Source: Protopterus annectens
Lineage: Eukaryota > Chordata > Ceratodontiformes > Protopteridae
Length of the DNA stretch: 64,000 nt
Assembly: GCF_019279795.1 (NCBI RefSeq)
Contig: NC_056733.1
Location: forward strand, 1,121,170,862-1,121,234,861
Reading direction: 5' to 3'
Of this stretch, positions 40,425-52,408 are shown piece after piece. Both the position numbers and the translations under genes were made by a program. Below the pieces are notes generated by a model. The model worked only from the letters and a program-made list of their open reading frames with translations, had not been told where the DNA came from and searched no databases. Positions within the stretch are counted from its first letter, which is position 1, and each line of letters opens with the position of its first letter.

Positions 40425-41420
40425 TTGTTGAAAACTATGTGTCCAAACTCTGGAAAATATCCTGTTACACCCATACATAAAGGCGGGATCACCACTGAAC
40501 TTAATAACTACAGACCCATTGCTTTACTCTCCCCCCTGGCCAAAATCCTAGAAAAATGCATCCATTCCCAGTTGCTAAACTATCTCCTAGACAGCAACAT
40601 CCTGTCACCTACTCAGCATGGTTTCAGACCTGCCCATAGTACCACTACAGCCCTCCTCTGCTTCACAGACACAGTAAACCGTCTCAAAAATGAAGGCCTA
40701 CAAGTGTCAACTCTTTTTTGGATATGTCCAAAGCATTTGACACAGTCTCACACCAAATCCTGCTCAACAAACTAAACCAATATCATCTATCAAATTCCAC
40801 TCTTACCTGGTTCCAAAGCTACTTAACTGACAGGTACCAAGCTGTGAAATGGGAAAATTCTCTCTCTCCTCAACTGCCCATAACTATAGGAGTCCCACAG
40901 GGTTCTATCTTAGGACCACTACTATTCACAGTCTTCACAAATTACCTCCATACCTCCACACAGCATACATCTATAATTCAGTATGCAGATAACACTACCT
41001 TAATCTGTGCTGCACAAAACATTCCCACCCTCCTGCAAACAACTCAACTAGCATTCTCTGATGTTGAAAACGAACTTACCAAAGCCTAACTTATGCTCAA
41101 TCCAAAGAAAACTCAGCTTATGATTATAACCAGTTCTAACAAAAACACTAACAGTCAATTCACTATCTACTACACAAATGCTACTCCAATTGCTCCAGTG
41201 GCACAGGCTAAGCTATTGGGAATAACCATAGACTCCCACCTAAAATTTGATAGTCATCTGAACTTAACTATTAAAAAAGTACATGACAAACTGGGGTCAC
41301 TCTACCGTATCAAACCATTTCTTACCAACAACACAAGATCAGCCATTGCTTGCTCCCAGCTTCTATCCACCCTACTCTATGCATCTCCCATTCTGGCTAA
41401 TCTCAACAAAACAAAAAAAT
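40425..41420 (+). pseudogene. L2 reverse transcriptase, decayed
   Basis: Blocks in order: NNYRPIALLSPLAKILEK; TQHGFRPAHSTTTALL; LDMSKAFDTVSHQILL (after a one-base shift near 40,718); ITIGVPQGSILGPLLF; SIIQYADNTTLI; LNPKKTQLMI; and KLLGITIDSHLKF. Block C reads YADN, so the second catalytic Asp is lost. The frame ends at LNKTKK, where CR1 copy C entered. Confidence 0.85.
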
Positions 41421-41963
41421 ATTGCCTTTTTCCCACTTTTCTGAGATTTAAAAAAGTTCAGTTACAGATTTGCTGTTCTGAACTGTTTGTAAGTTTCTTG
41501 GAGGCCATTGTTTGCTTGGGCTAAAGGGAAGTCTCTGTGTTCATCAGTGGCAGTGATAAACATTGAGCAGCCTGCCTGCCCCTGTGGGAGTGGTTACTGC
41601 CTTGAAACTGTAGTTTTATTGACCATTTTGGGTCAATTCCAAACTCCTTGATCTCCCTCTCTTAAAACCCTCTTTTGCGTGGTTTTGCGCATTTTTGCGC
41701 ATAGCGCAACATCGGGCAGCGCCACCTAATTGGGTTTAAACTATTCCTGGCTTCACAAAGTCTGCTCTTCACTTTTTCCCTTAGAACTGCTCTATATCTC
41801 AAATTAAACACCATATTCTCATTCTAAGGCCCCTCACTGGTCCAAATAAGTAATCATTCAAGTTAGCACTAATAAACCATAAGCACTACTTACTCTTATA
41901 CTCTCTACGATTACCTTGTCCCCTATTGTTCCATTTTAATTCAGTTCCCTATATTACTCTAGC

Positions 41964-42934
41964 ATGTCCAAAGGTCGGTCAATGGTTTCCTCTCCAGTCC
42001 AGCTGGTGAATCTGGGAATTTTGAGGCAATTTTACAACTGCCTCATGTACACGGACAACCCTCTCCTCCTCCAAACAGGTTCAAATATATGTGAGAGATG
42101 CAACCATATAGCCAAACTGGAGGCTGAGCTCTCTCATCTCAAAACTGGTGTAACCAGTCAGGAGGAGAAGGTAACCTCACACAACACAATTCCAGTATCA
42201 CATAGTCCCACCACAACAGCGAACCAAACACATAAAAACACAAAAACATACTCGGAGGCTCTAAATAAAAATCTACCTAAGCAACAGAGACCTCCAAAGC
42301 AGACATCCAAGCAAACACTACCCCAAAACAAAACACGTACAACACATAGCACACAAAGTCAGTGTGCCAAGCAGTCACAGCCCTTAAGGCTGAATAACAC
42401 ACCTGATACCCTTGTGATAGGTGACTCTATTGTCAGACACACTGACGTCCGGCTCACCAGGCTGAATAAAGAGAAAGTCACAGTGAGCTGCCTGTCAGGC
42501 GCTAGGATCCGCCACATAACGCAAGCACTCAGGTCACTCCAAAGCAAATACAAATATGACTCAGTCATTGTACATGCTGGCGTGAATGACCTGAGACGTA
42601 CCTCCCTTGACTACATGAAAAGAGACATAGAGGAGCTCTCTGATCATGTAGCCGAGGCCGGTATGACCCTGACCTTGAGCAGCATCTTACCCTCACCTAG
42701 AATGATGCCACAGTATAAAGACAAAATAATCGATTTTAACAACTGGCTAAAATTTTGGTGTCATTCAAAGGGGATCCAGTGCCTGTCAGCCTGGGATGAC
42801 ATGCTCGACAAGCCACGTTGATTCACTGGGGATGGCTTGCACCTGTCACCCCTGGGCTTTCGGATATTGGCAAAGGCTCTTGCCACCCCCATAGTGCCTT
42901 TTCTAGTCAAGGCTCAAAAGTCCAACCCACCTCC
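41964..42934 (+). pseudogene. CR1 ORF1 with SGNH esterase domain, copy C
   Basis: Open for 285 codons to a TGA at 42,819-42,821. The stop replaces a Cys codon (PRC in the sister copies), and the frame reads on as FTGDGLHLSPLGFRILAKAL to about 42,936. The Ser block is VIGDSIVRHTD, the Asn block VHAGVNDLRR and the His block DGLHLSPLG, so all three catalytic blocks survive. Of the N-terminal pairs, the first is NC only (QFYNC) and the second is CERC. Apart from this stop the protein looks whole. Confidence 0.88.
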
Positions 42935-42949
42935 ATAGACAGCACAAGG

Positions 42950-44207
42950 AACAAGAAACTAAGGGTAATGCTGCTAAATACCAGAAGTCTTAACCTCAAG
43001 ATGCATGCACTCGAAGCTCTCTACAGTATGGAGAACATCGATATCTGTGCAGTGATAGAAACCTGGTTCAAGGCTCCAGAGAGCACCCCAGCACTACCAG
43101 GTTATACCTCATATCATGCTTTTCGGCCCCAAAACCCAGACCGAACCACAAAAGGAGGGGGAGTTTCCATATTTATCAAGGATATCCATACCTCCAGGTT
43201 AGTGGCAGTGCACAACGTATCGGAGACCATTCATGTGCAACTGACAGTGAGCAAGACTGCTTTTCAGTTTATAGCATCCTACAGACCACCCTCTCAAAGT
43301 CAGGAATCCCACTCAGCTTTCCTGAAAACATTGGAGAACACCATTATATTGGGCGACTTCAACTACCCAAACATAGACTGGGAGCATTACTCAAGCCCCA
43401 GCACCTTAGCCCAAAAGTTCCTGGAATTTATAAACTCAAACGCTATGGAACAACTAGTCACCACTCCCACAAGAGGGTAAAACATACTAGACCTGATCAT
43501 TACCAACATGGGGACTCTATGCTCCATACCAGAAGTATATCCCTCATTGGTAAGATCAGACCATAAATTAATTTCACTGGATATCCACATCCCGACCCCA
43601 CCCTCAGCCCAGAAAACCACAGTGAAAAACTTCTCAAAAGCGAACTTCACACTTCTCAAAACTGAAGTGGAATCCTTCAAGGCCCCAGGGCCAGTGGAAA
43701 CTACGGCCCAAACTGCAGAATCCTATATAAACGCATTCTACAGACATCTCCAGGAATGCATAGATCATGCTATCCCAAACAAAATCAAGACCCAATCATC
43801 CAAAGGCAGGCGTCCAGTCTGGTAGACCCCAGCCATAAATAAACTGTACAACAGAAGGAGGAAGCTACTAAATGATAGAGCAAAATCCCTAAAAGGAAAG
43901 GCATCTCTGATCAGTACTAGCAAAAAATTACGATCCCTCATAAAATCCTCCAAGGCCAGCTTCGAGAGAAAAATTGCACAGGACACTAAAGACAATCATA
44001 AGGCTTTTTCAGTTATGTTAGGAACCTGGGATGCAACTCCCAGACTTGTTCTGAGTTGATTCTAAATGACAAAAAATACACTGAACCCACAGACATCGCC
44101 AATATCCTGGCAGACAGGTTCAGTGCAAACTTCTCCACCCCCTCCCCCCAAAAGAGCAAGTATCTATCCCGGCAGAGTGCAGCCTCCCAAACATCTCTGA
44201 TGCTCAG
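42950..44207 (+). pseudogene. CR1 ORF2 endonuclease and linker, copy C
   Basis: The endonuclease is readable from LRVMLLNTRSLNLKMHA (42,957) through ETWFKAPES, TIILGDFNYPNIDW and LVRSDHKLISLDIH to about 43,600. The linker continues to about 44,200. Two in-frame stops (TAA near 43,478 and TAG near 43,823) and frame shifts near 44,010 and 44,150 are seen. Catalytic Glu, Asp-Asn and SDH residues are all kept. Confidence 0.88.
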
Positions 44208-45747
44208 GTGAAGGCCGCCCTCTCCAAAGCAAAAAACACTGCTTCCATGGGACCAGATGGCGTCCTGGGTTGTGTCCTACATGAACTCCAAGAAGAACTA
44301 ATCCCTCAAGTAAAACTGCTGTACAATCTCAGCCTCACTACAGGATATGTGCTCAAAGAATGGCGTACAGCAACAGTGGTCCCACTCCACAAAGGTGACG
44401 CCTCTGTGGACCCTGGAAACTATCGCCTCATAAGCCTGACTAGCCTAGTATGCAAGGCTATGGAGAGGATCATCATGGAACTCATAAACAAAGACATTGG
44501 GGACCTACAGACACTAGATCCTACCCAATTTGGCTTCGTCAAGGGCAGATCCTGCCTTTTGAACCTGGTCGACTTCTTCAAAACAGTCACCAAGGCCATA
44601 GATGAAGGGAAGGTAGTCCACACAGCCTATCTGGACCTTGCAAAGGCATATGACACAATACCCCACTTGGGCGTCATAGATAAGCTATCCAGCCTAAATA
44701 TAAACCCCTATGTCACAAGATGGGTCGCAAACTGGCTCAAAAACAGAACCCACAGAGTCAGAGTTGCTGGAGCCATGTCAAACTCAAAACCGGTCACAAG
44801 TGGCATCCCACAAGGTTCTGTCCTGGGACCTCTCTTGTTCGGTATTTACTTTTCTGAGGTACAGGCCAACGTGGGAGGACTATGGCTCACCAAATTCGCA
44901 GATGACTGCAAACTGGGTGCCATAATCGACTCTCCAGCTGACACAAACATCCTTCAAAAAGGTCTCGCAGAGACGGATGACTGGTGCCAGAGCCATGGTC
45001 TAAAGCTAAATGCCAAAAAGTGTATAGTCATACCCTTTGGCAAAAACAATGTGCCCACAAATTGCCACATAGGTGGTAACCCATTAAGTACAGAGAAAGT
45101 AATTAGGGATTTGGGGACCCAAGTTGATAGCAATCTCTCCTTTGACAACCACATTGCCAAAGTGGTTAGAAAGACCTTCTACATAGCCCACCTCATCATG
45201 AAAGGATTCACATCTAGATCAAGAGAGGTAATCATGCCCCTTTATTCATCCCTCATCAGGCCCATCATAGAATACAATGCCCCCTTTGGGATGTACCTTA
45301 CCCGACACCTGCAGCAATTAGAAAGACCCCAAAAGTACCTCACAAGGAGGATCAAGGGACTCAAACAGATGCCATATGCTGCTCGGTTAAAAAAAACTCC
45401 ATCTCTACTCAGTTGCATACCGCCTACTTCGAGGCGATCTATGCCTGACATATAAAGCTATGTCCAACCCAGAATTAATGGACATGCTCCACCTCAGTAA
45501 ATCTAAATCTCTTAGAGCCACGCGCTCAAGGGACTTGAACCTCAGCACAGAAATAAATAGAACATGCTGGAGGAACAGATTCATAACCCAGAGGCTCCCT
45601 TCACTCTGGAATAGAATTCCAATTCATGTTAGGCAGAGCACCTCACTGACTCTCTTCAAGAAGAATCTTGATGAGTGGATGGGGGATCGTAGGTTTGTCC
45701 CGGGGATTACTTCCGTGTCACTATTAGACAGAGGCACAGTAAACTAA
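44208..45747 (+). pseudogene. CR1 ORF2 reverse transcriptase, copy C
   Basis: KAALSKAKNTASMGPDGV; TATVVPLHKGDA; NYRLISLTSLVCKAMERI; AYLDLAKAYDTIPH; GIPQGSVLGPLLFGIYFSE; LTKFADDCKLGAI (catalytic FADD intact). One frame shift lies at an A-run near 45,391-45,398; the C-terminal part continues 45,460-45,747 (MSNPELMDMLHL to SLLDRGTVN). Family length and the two-domain layout are complete. This is the best-preserved RT core of the five CR1 copies. Confidence 0.92.
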
Positions 45748-45865
45748 ACTTTAAAAAGGGCACAGTATACTCAAATCAAGGGGTGGCGTAAGCCAAACAC
45801 AATCGGGCTAGGCTTATAAATGCCCCAGGGCAGATAGCCTAGTATGAACCTATGAAGCTATAGCA

Positions 45866-46230
45866 GAATTGCCCGCTTTGCTGCAAATTTCTCATAAAGA
45901 ACTCATCGCTGTACTGCTTTGAGACAGCTCCACTGGCTTGAACTGCCCAACCTCCTAACCTACAATCAGCTCTGCCTCTGTCATTCTATCTATTACCTCC
46001 CCAATAAGTGTCCTGCCCTCAAAAACCTAGTACAACATCACTCAGCCAAAAGGCCTCTTAGATCATCAAGCAAACTACTACTAGAAGTCACCAACAGCTA
46101 CAATAGCTTTGGAGATGCACTATATAGTAGTTCAGTGGCTAAAAATGGAACTCTGTCCCTACTAGCATTCAAAACACATCATCCAAAGCCTCCTTTAAAG
46201 ACCTCATCAGGCAACATCTCAAGCAAAGTT
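45866..46230 (+). pseudogene. L2 ORF C-terminus after CR1 C
   Basis: THRCTALRQLHWLELPNLLTY (the 'LHWL' segment typical of L2 and related LINEs), then KNLVQHHSAKRPLRSSSKLLL and FGDALYSSSVAKNG. It completes the L2 RT C-terminal domain cut off at 41,420. Confidence 0.8.
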
Positions 46231-46671
46231 GGCAGTGCCATGATTGCTCCCCAGGCTAGTGAAAGCAGATAACATATACATACTAAATCTAGAGCACTTG
46301 ATAATAGTTTTCAGTCTTACTCACAAACACTGGCTAATCTACAATGTATGTACTGTACCTGTGTACTATGTATGTATTCTACCTATGTTCCAAATTTCAG
46401 CTGTACACCACAAATCTATTAATTACCTTTATTTTTAAAATTAATATTTTTTGTTTGTTCTCTCCACTGTAACTGTTTATGTGCTGCATACCACTGTAAA
46501 AACATGTCTCTTGTAATTTGTGTGTATACTGATCATGTCTAAATAACTAAATGTGTCTGTAATTTTTCTTTGTGGAGCTTTTCTCCCCGGGCCTCTGCTG
46601 AAAAAGGGCCTTTTCGGCTCAGTCAGACACCCCCGGTTAACAAATGTAAAATAAATAAATAAATAACTACA

Positions 46672-46907
46672 TACAAGGGAGGAATGAGGTTTAAAAGTAG
46701 GTAGGATTTGAATGAGCTATGTAATGTTTGACTGACAATGTTGAGTAGATTATAAGTGATGTATAATATCTGCAATGAAAAGTTTGTCAATATTGGTTGT
46801 GATATATAATGCTAATATTATGTCAATATGGTTTGTTTTCATTTATATAAATGTATGATTGCTTATGTCATAAGTGAAAATTTAATAAAGATATTTCTTG
46901 TTAAAAA
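46672..46907 (+). other. Likely 3'UTR of the large L1
   Basis: Runs from the L2 tail to AATTTAATAAAGATATTTCTTG plus a 7-A run, followed by the right L1 TSD. No coding content. Assignment rests on the tail form and the TSD. Confidence 0.55.
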
Positions 46908-46925
46908 AAGATTCATTGGTTACAT
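46908..46925. repeat. Right target-site duplication of the large L1
   Basis: AAGATTCATTGGTTACAT, partner of 21,175-21,192 (16/18), directly after the A-run. Confidence 0.8.
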
Positions 46926-48079
46926 CTGTCTTGACTGACTTTTCTTTCAAAGGTGCTCAAGTAAGCTTCTAAATCCTTTGCACTGCTCTGCTGTGGTCAT
47001 AGCTCTCAGTTATGCTATAGACCTAGCCACCACCATACTCTAAGTGACAGTAGCAGTCACCAGCAGAAGCTGCTTGGCTATAGTCATCACATGATCTCAG
47101 CTCAACAGAGGTACATATCTGGACTTCAGTCTAAAGATTCAGTGCATGAGACAGAAATGACACACACTGACTTTCATCAGATTGTTGGGAAACACTCACT
47201 GGTAGTGGTGGTGGTGAGGAACAAAAAATAAGAACTCCTTGCTGAATTCACCAGATGTGATGTTTTCAGAAATAACCACACCTGTTTTTTTTTTCCCCAA
47301 AAGTAGTAATTGTATTTACAAAACATAAACAGGCATCACTTCTGCCAGGAAAATCAGCAGTGATTAAATGATAACATAAACCAAACTTGCAGCAAAACAA
47401 ATGTTTAATCTGAATTGTCAAAACTCAGCACAGGTGCTTTGAATTACCTTTACTACTGATGCTGCCTTGGAACTGCACCTTGGTTAAAAAACCCGTAGAA
47501 CAAAAGTCTTTATAGAATTCAGTCTCCTGTCTGAACTACAGACCTGCCAGCACAGGTTTAGGGACACAATCGTTCTTTACTCCAAAACAGATTTTAAAGC
47601 CTCTCACCCAAAACAATATTACTATGATTTTTATCAACAATATTTTCCTGATGCAGTCTACTAATGGTGGTGAAATGGATTTATTTCTGCAGTTTTGAAT
47701 AATTATACTAATTTTTTGAAATGTGTGATGCATTCAAGAACTCCTGATGCAGTATTTCTGAACATGATTGCTTTGTACTAGTGTTTATGGATATGTGTAC
47801 TATATATGACTAAATATACTTGCAACACTTTGTTCAGGCACACATTAACTTGTACAGCTTTCAAAAGAATGATCACCAGTTTATAGATGCTTGAGGGGGT
47901 GATGGAGAAAATGTACTGCTACTGAAGGTGGCAGTTATTGATTGATGCTTGTTGTGCCCCTTTCAAATTTGCAACTTGATAATTTATATTTCTAACATTG
48001 TATTAGTTTAAGACAAGTACCTAAAGGATTGATCATATGAAAACTCCCAAATGGGATTGTGCTGCACTCTAATATGAAG
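46926..48079. other. Unassigned intergenic sequence
   Basis: About 1.15 kb with no recognised gene, RNA or repeat. A GGTAGTGGTGGTGGTGAGG patch lies at 47,201-47,219. Confidence 0.5.
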
Positions 48080-48953
48080 AAAGAGTTATTAGAATTATTT
48101 GATGTGACTTGATGTAAAACTCTGGAGAAAATTATGAAAGACAATAAGAGACAAATGGTTTTGTTGCAGAAGGAGATTGCAGCTTTCCCAGAGTCTATTA
48201 CAAAAGACTTGCTGCTTCCAAACTTTATGGAGTGCTATAATGAAGTTTTTTTTTTAAACTAAGTGGAGAAACATTTTTTATGATTAGGGAAAGAAAGTGT
48301 AAGTAGATTGAGTGAGACAATTTAGATTATACTGAAAGGAGGGCCTACCTGACCCCATCTAACAATCATTCAATATATGAAAATTTTGAATTACAAGTGA
48401 AACCGGGTTCCAGGAATTCCTTTGAACAGGTAAAATAATCAGGACAAGTGTTGAACAGCTTAATGGCCATATTCACACTGATGATGATATTTGAGATTAC
48501 CTCCCGTTACAGAGATTGGAGCAGTTAGCGAATCACCGCAAAAGTACAGATTATGTAACGTCATCACATCTGAGCATTAAATCAATGCAGGGCTGAATCA
48601 GAGGGAGAGGACAGTAGTGCTAATTGACTACCTGGTTGGACAGCAGTTTTAACAAAATTAACTTACTTTTGGTTTTAATAATTCTTAGGATTTATATAGT
48701 GTCATTTTTGTCTGACGTTCACATAGAAAAGCAATAGGTGGGTTTGGCTCCTGGCTTTAACTAAACGTTAGTAATATGCTAAATATGGAAGGTAGGCAAG
48801 TATGTCAAACCCAACAAGGTTTTACAATTTATAAATATACCAGCACTGAACTTAATGATGTGCATTTCAAACTGTTTCAATGTGGTTTTAATTTTATTCC
48901 AGCTAAAATAACTAATTTTTCAAAACTTAATGTTGATATGATTTTCTAGAACT

Positions 48954-50136
48954 TTGAATTTTGGTTTAATGTTTTCTAACACTACTGTAGGTACAAAAAG
49001 TATTATGCCAGTTTTTAGGCATTGTAGTGTTTCTAACCTATTCCTACATTGTGCCATTCAAATGTTTGAACATTTGAGTGAGACTGATGTCAGAAATTCA
49101 AATAGGTTGAATTACAAGTATTACAATTTAACAAAGGAAGAAAATTATTTACCAAAATCATTTGCCAATGACAAATTATTACGAGTAATGAAGCCAGATA
49201 AAGGTGTTGGGATTGCTTTGATGGGCCATACTGATTACTGGAAGCAATGTTTAGTCATTTAAAGGATGACAACACTTATGTGACAATTTCTAGAAATGAA
49301 ATTAACATTTCATATGGGAAGACTGATTATTTTTTAAACGAGGTTTACTTTCATGGTTGATGTTGATGAGATGAATTTTTTAAGAGATAAAAAAGTTACC
49401 ATCATGTCTATATTTGCAATTCCTAAGATCCATAAGAATATAACAGATCCACTCACGAGGCCAAAAGTGGCACCTAATGGCTCAAAGATAGAACCACTGG
49501 CAATTTATATAGATAGAAAACTTAAAATATTCTGTAACAGTAAAAACTACATTTTGAAAGACTCATTGCATTTTTAAGTCTATTTTATCTCCATGTAGTT
49601 GTAGTGAAAATATTTTGTTGGTTGCTTTGGACATAATTGATTTGTTTACTGTTATACCACACAACCTTTTGTTTGCAATGGTTCCATGAAGCTATCTGTT
49701 CTCATTGTGTATTAAGTGACAAGAGATTTATTTGGTCCTTGAATTTATGGGAACTATTCTGAATACTATTTTTTATATTTGAGGGTGAATATTACAAGCA
49801 TAACTCAGGTGTTGCCATGGGAGAGCCGTGTGCCTAGTATTTGCTAATGTTATTCTATGGTTTTGGGAAATGTGTCATGCTTTTAATTTAAATTTTTTGG
49901 GCAAGATTAAATTATATATCCATTTTTGGATGATATTTTTATTATATGGACCAGAGAATAGATATTTAAAGGAATTTGTTATTTTTTTAAATAACAGTAC
50001 ACAGTTTTTACACTTTACTTTTAATATCAGTCTTAATAATATTATTGTTTTTAGATGTTTTAAGATGATGCACTTCAGATGTTTGAATCTTCTCTGTACA
50101 GGAAACCTACTTTTAGGAACACTTATTGGCATTTAA
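48954..50136 (+). pseudogene. PLE reverse transcriptase remnant
   Basis: PLE RTs are related to telomerase RT. The DKG motif (MKPDKGVGIALMG), the PKIHK motif with TRPKVAPNGSKIEPLA, and a later LYGPENRYLKEFVIFLNNS block mark it as Penelope-type, not LINE or LTR. The frame is disrupted at several points. Confidence 0.8.
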
Positions 50137-50739
50137 CAAATTGTCACCCCTCAACCAAACAAAATAAATAAATACATTCGGTCAATGGGCAGATGATTAG
50201 AATTTCAAGACTGACAACTAGTATACTATATTTTGCATAAAACTGAAGAATTAAAAAGAAAGCTGAAATAGAGGGGTTACCCATCCACTTTTGTGAATGA
50301 TATTGAGGCTGTTGTTGTATATAGCAAAAATGAAAAGTTTAAACCTGTTAAGAAAATTGAAGATAGATCTCAAGTCAGTTTATGAGGAAAATTGATATGA
50401 CAGTGTAGCAACCACTTTTAGAACAAATTCCAATGTTTTTTTTTCACATAAGGTATTGATGTACCAATTATTAAAGATACAGTAATGAAAAACTGGCTTA
50501 TAGCCTTTAATGATGAAATGATGAATATGTTGAAGGATGCTCCTTTGATTTCATACAGGAAAGGGCAAAGCTTTAAACAATCTTTGGAAATAACTTGTAA
50601 TATTAATTGTAATAGAATATGTGCAATGTAGCTATCAAAATGTTGACATCGCAAGGCATGTCAGTATCTGCTTGAGTCTTCATTCATACAGGTTGCTAGT
50701 CACCCAAAGATTATTTATTATAGGGGACAATTAATTGTC

Positions 50740-50960
50740 AAATAACAACGCAATTTTGTATCACTACTTGCCTGTCATGGATTGCATTTATGTAGGTAAG
50801 ACAGATAAGGGATTGAACAAAGGAATCTTCAGGCATGTGGGAGATATTAAAAAGAATTGTAAAACAAATGTTTTAGCTAAACATTGTTATTTTATGTGGG
50901 TCTTTCAATAAGTTTTTATTCTTTATTTTGGAAAAGGTACCTTTATGCAGAGAGATAGGA
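50740..50960 (+). pseudogene. PLE GIY-YIG endonuclease remnant
   Basis: CIYVGKTDKG fits the 'YIG' strand and following turn; RHVGDIKKNCKTNVLAKHC fits the 'EH..NI......ALA.H' helix. This nuclease type is the hallmark of canonical PLEs. Broken. Confidence 0.7.
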
Positions 50961-51164
50961 AGTGGAAATTAATATTGGAATACAATGAAATGGGTCAGAT
51001 TTGGTTTAATGCTACCCAGTTCCCTGACTTGATGGAATATGTTTCAATATCAAATGTGTTAAAAATGAAAGCATCAAAACTTTAAAATGGCACAGTAAGA
51101 GTATGTAGTATTTAGGATGAACTATTTTATGAATTAATATTATTTCAAATAAATATTTCATGTT

Positions 51165-51340
51165 AACCAGAAATGCTCTTCACTGCACCCGAATGTAATG
51201 CTGGTATTATGTAATGCTGTATCTGCTTACCCTTGGAGCTTTTCTCCCCGGCCCTCTGCTGATAATGGACATGTATCCAGTCAAGACTATCCCAGTCAAC
51301 AAATGTAAAATAAATAAATAAATAAATAAATAAATAAAAA
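51165..51340 (+). repeat. L2-type 3' tail, 5'-truncated
   Basis: GGAGCTTTTCTCCCCGG, then CCTCTGCTGATAATGGACA, ..GTCAACAAATGTAAAATAA and (AAATA)n: the same tail as 46,575-46,671. It sits within the PLE 3' region. Confidence 0.85.
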
Positions 51341-51589
51341 TTTCTTATCTTGATCATTTTGATATTTTAACTTTTTAATTCTGTATAATAGTATTAGGTA
51401 CTATTCAACTTTTTATATCATAGTATTATCCATTTCATACATTACATATTATTTATAATTTATGGTATGTGCTCAGGCTGAATGTGACTGATCATGTCAA
51501 TATTTGATTTAGGTAGTGTCAAATGTATACACGTCTAGTCATGTGAATTTCTGATTTTAAATTAGTATCTTATTGTTTATATGTAGGTT

Positions 51590-51625
51590 CTAATGAAGTC
51601 CCTTGTCAAATGAAAGCACTTAACC
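51590..51625 (+). ncRNA. Decayed hammerhead-like motif at the PLE end
   Basis: CTAATGA at 51,590-51,596 (CTGATGA with G5 changed), AGTCCC, then GAAAGCAC at 51,612-51,619. Stem II no longer pairs well. Position and order match the two other hammerhead-like sites in the window. Confidence 0.45.
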
Positions 51626-51774
51626 TATTTTGTGTTTGCCTGGAATAAAATTGCATGTCCTAGGAGTTTCTCTGCAGTCATTCGTTTTTGGTTATTTCTG
51701 TTTTTTGCAACTGTGGAGGTGGTTTCTTGGAGATGCAAAGTATGGCAACCCCCCCCCAAAATGTGCATTCAGAT

Positions 51775-51777
<3 letters not shown>

Positions 51778-51843
<66 letters not shown>
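51778..51843. repeat. (CA)n microsatellite
   Basis: About 33 CA dinucleotides. Confidence 0.98.
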
Positions 51844-51846
<3 letters not shown>

Positions 51847-52242
51847 ATGAAACACACATACACCCTCATCCAGTCATACTCATGGATATATATATATGTT
51901 ATTAATATTATATATATATTCCAGATGTTTTACTAGTCCAGAAGTTACTGAGTGTTGTTTTCCCCCCCCCAAGCCTTTTTGTGTTGGGAGCCTTGCCTGG
52001 AGAAGTTAAGTTTAGGTAGTAAGGAGAGGTACTATCTAGGTAGGCATCTCCCACTACCACAGGAGTGCAGTTTTTTGGCCCAGAAAGCTGTTTTGTTTTT
52101 CCCATCAGCAGTTTTTTTCATCTGGTTTCTTTCTGAAAGCCTGCATTTGCGTTTGCTTGCTGCTGAGAGAGACTAAACTATTAAACTATTACTGGTGCTA
52201 GAAAGTCTGCTCTTCAGTTTTTTCTTTTTTTAGATTTTATCG

Positions 52243-52243
<1 letters not shown>

Positions 52244-52273
<30 letters not shown>
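52244..52273. repeat. (CT)n microsatellite in CR1 D 5'UTR
   Basis: About 15 CT dinucleotides. Confidence 0.95.
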
Positions 52274-52408
52274 TACACTTTAAATAGCTTAATTGCTTTG
52301 CACTTCAACAGGTTTTTGTAGCAATTATTGTAGCAGACCTAAGTGCCATTAGCACTAGTCATTCTTCACTGAAATAGCTTCAGTACTTAGTAGTTATGAC
52401 CACCCCTC

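Larger units (their letters stand above)
41421..45863 (+). mobile_element. CR1-type LINE copy C, near full length, inserted in the L2 RT
   Basis: 5'UTR 41,421-41,963, ORF1 from 41,964, ORF2 to 45,747, 3'UTR and tail (GGGCAGATAGCCTAGT then TATGAACC) to about 45,863. L2 coding text lies on both sides (LNKTKK before; RFAANF, then THRCTALRQLHWLELPN after). The 5'UTR has a small tandem of TTTTGCGCA/TTGCGC words at 41,685-41,708. No clear TSD is seen, which is common for CR1. Confidence 0.9.
38250..46671 (+). mobile_element. L2-type LINE, split by CR1 copy C
   Basis: The element has a GC-richer 5' leader from about 38,250, the ORF from 38,611 to 41,420, an insertion of CR1 C (41,421-45,863), the rest of the RT C-terminus at 45,866-46,200, and a 3' tail with GGAGCTTTTCTCCCCGGGCC and (AAATA)n ending at 46,671. 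Tail relatives lie at 51,165-51,340 and 60,020-60,125. The ORF has several frame breaks. The exact 5' boundary is uncertain; it could reach back to the 112-bp repeats at 33,182. Confidence 0.8.
48080..51660 (+). mobile_element. Penelope-like element, decayed
   Basis: Parts in order: a Lys/Glu-rich N-terminal region (48,080-48,300); the PLE pre-RT region (QTQQGFTIYKYTST and FKLFQCGFNFIPAK at 48,800-48,905; YYNLTKEENYLP near 49,120); the RT start LLRVMKPDKGVGIALMGHTDY (49,179-49,240); FAIPKIHKNITDPLTRPKV (49,412-49,470); the finger/palm tail near 49,910-50,130; and a GIY-YIG endonuclease remnant with CIYVGKTDKGLNKGIFRHVGD (50,788-50,850). The end carries a decayed hammerhead-like motif and TGGAATAAAA. 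It is broken in many places, so old. An L2 tail has inserted near 51,165-51,340. Confidence 0.8.

Noticed and set aside
42818-42955. ORF starting MIHWGWLAPVTPG as the CR1 ORF2 start
   Set aside because: Its first part is the out-of-frame ORF1 3' end; sister copies show ORF2 text beginning only near LRVMLLN.
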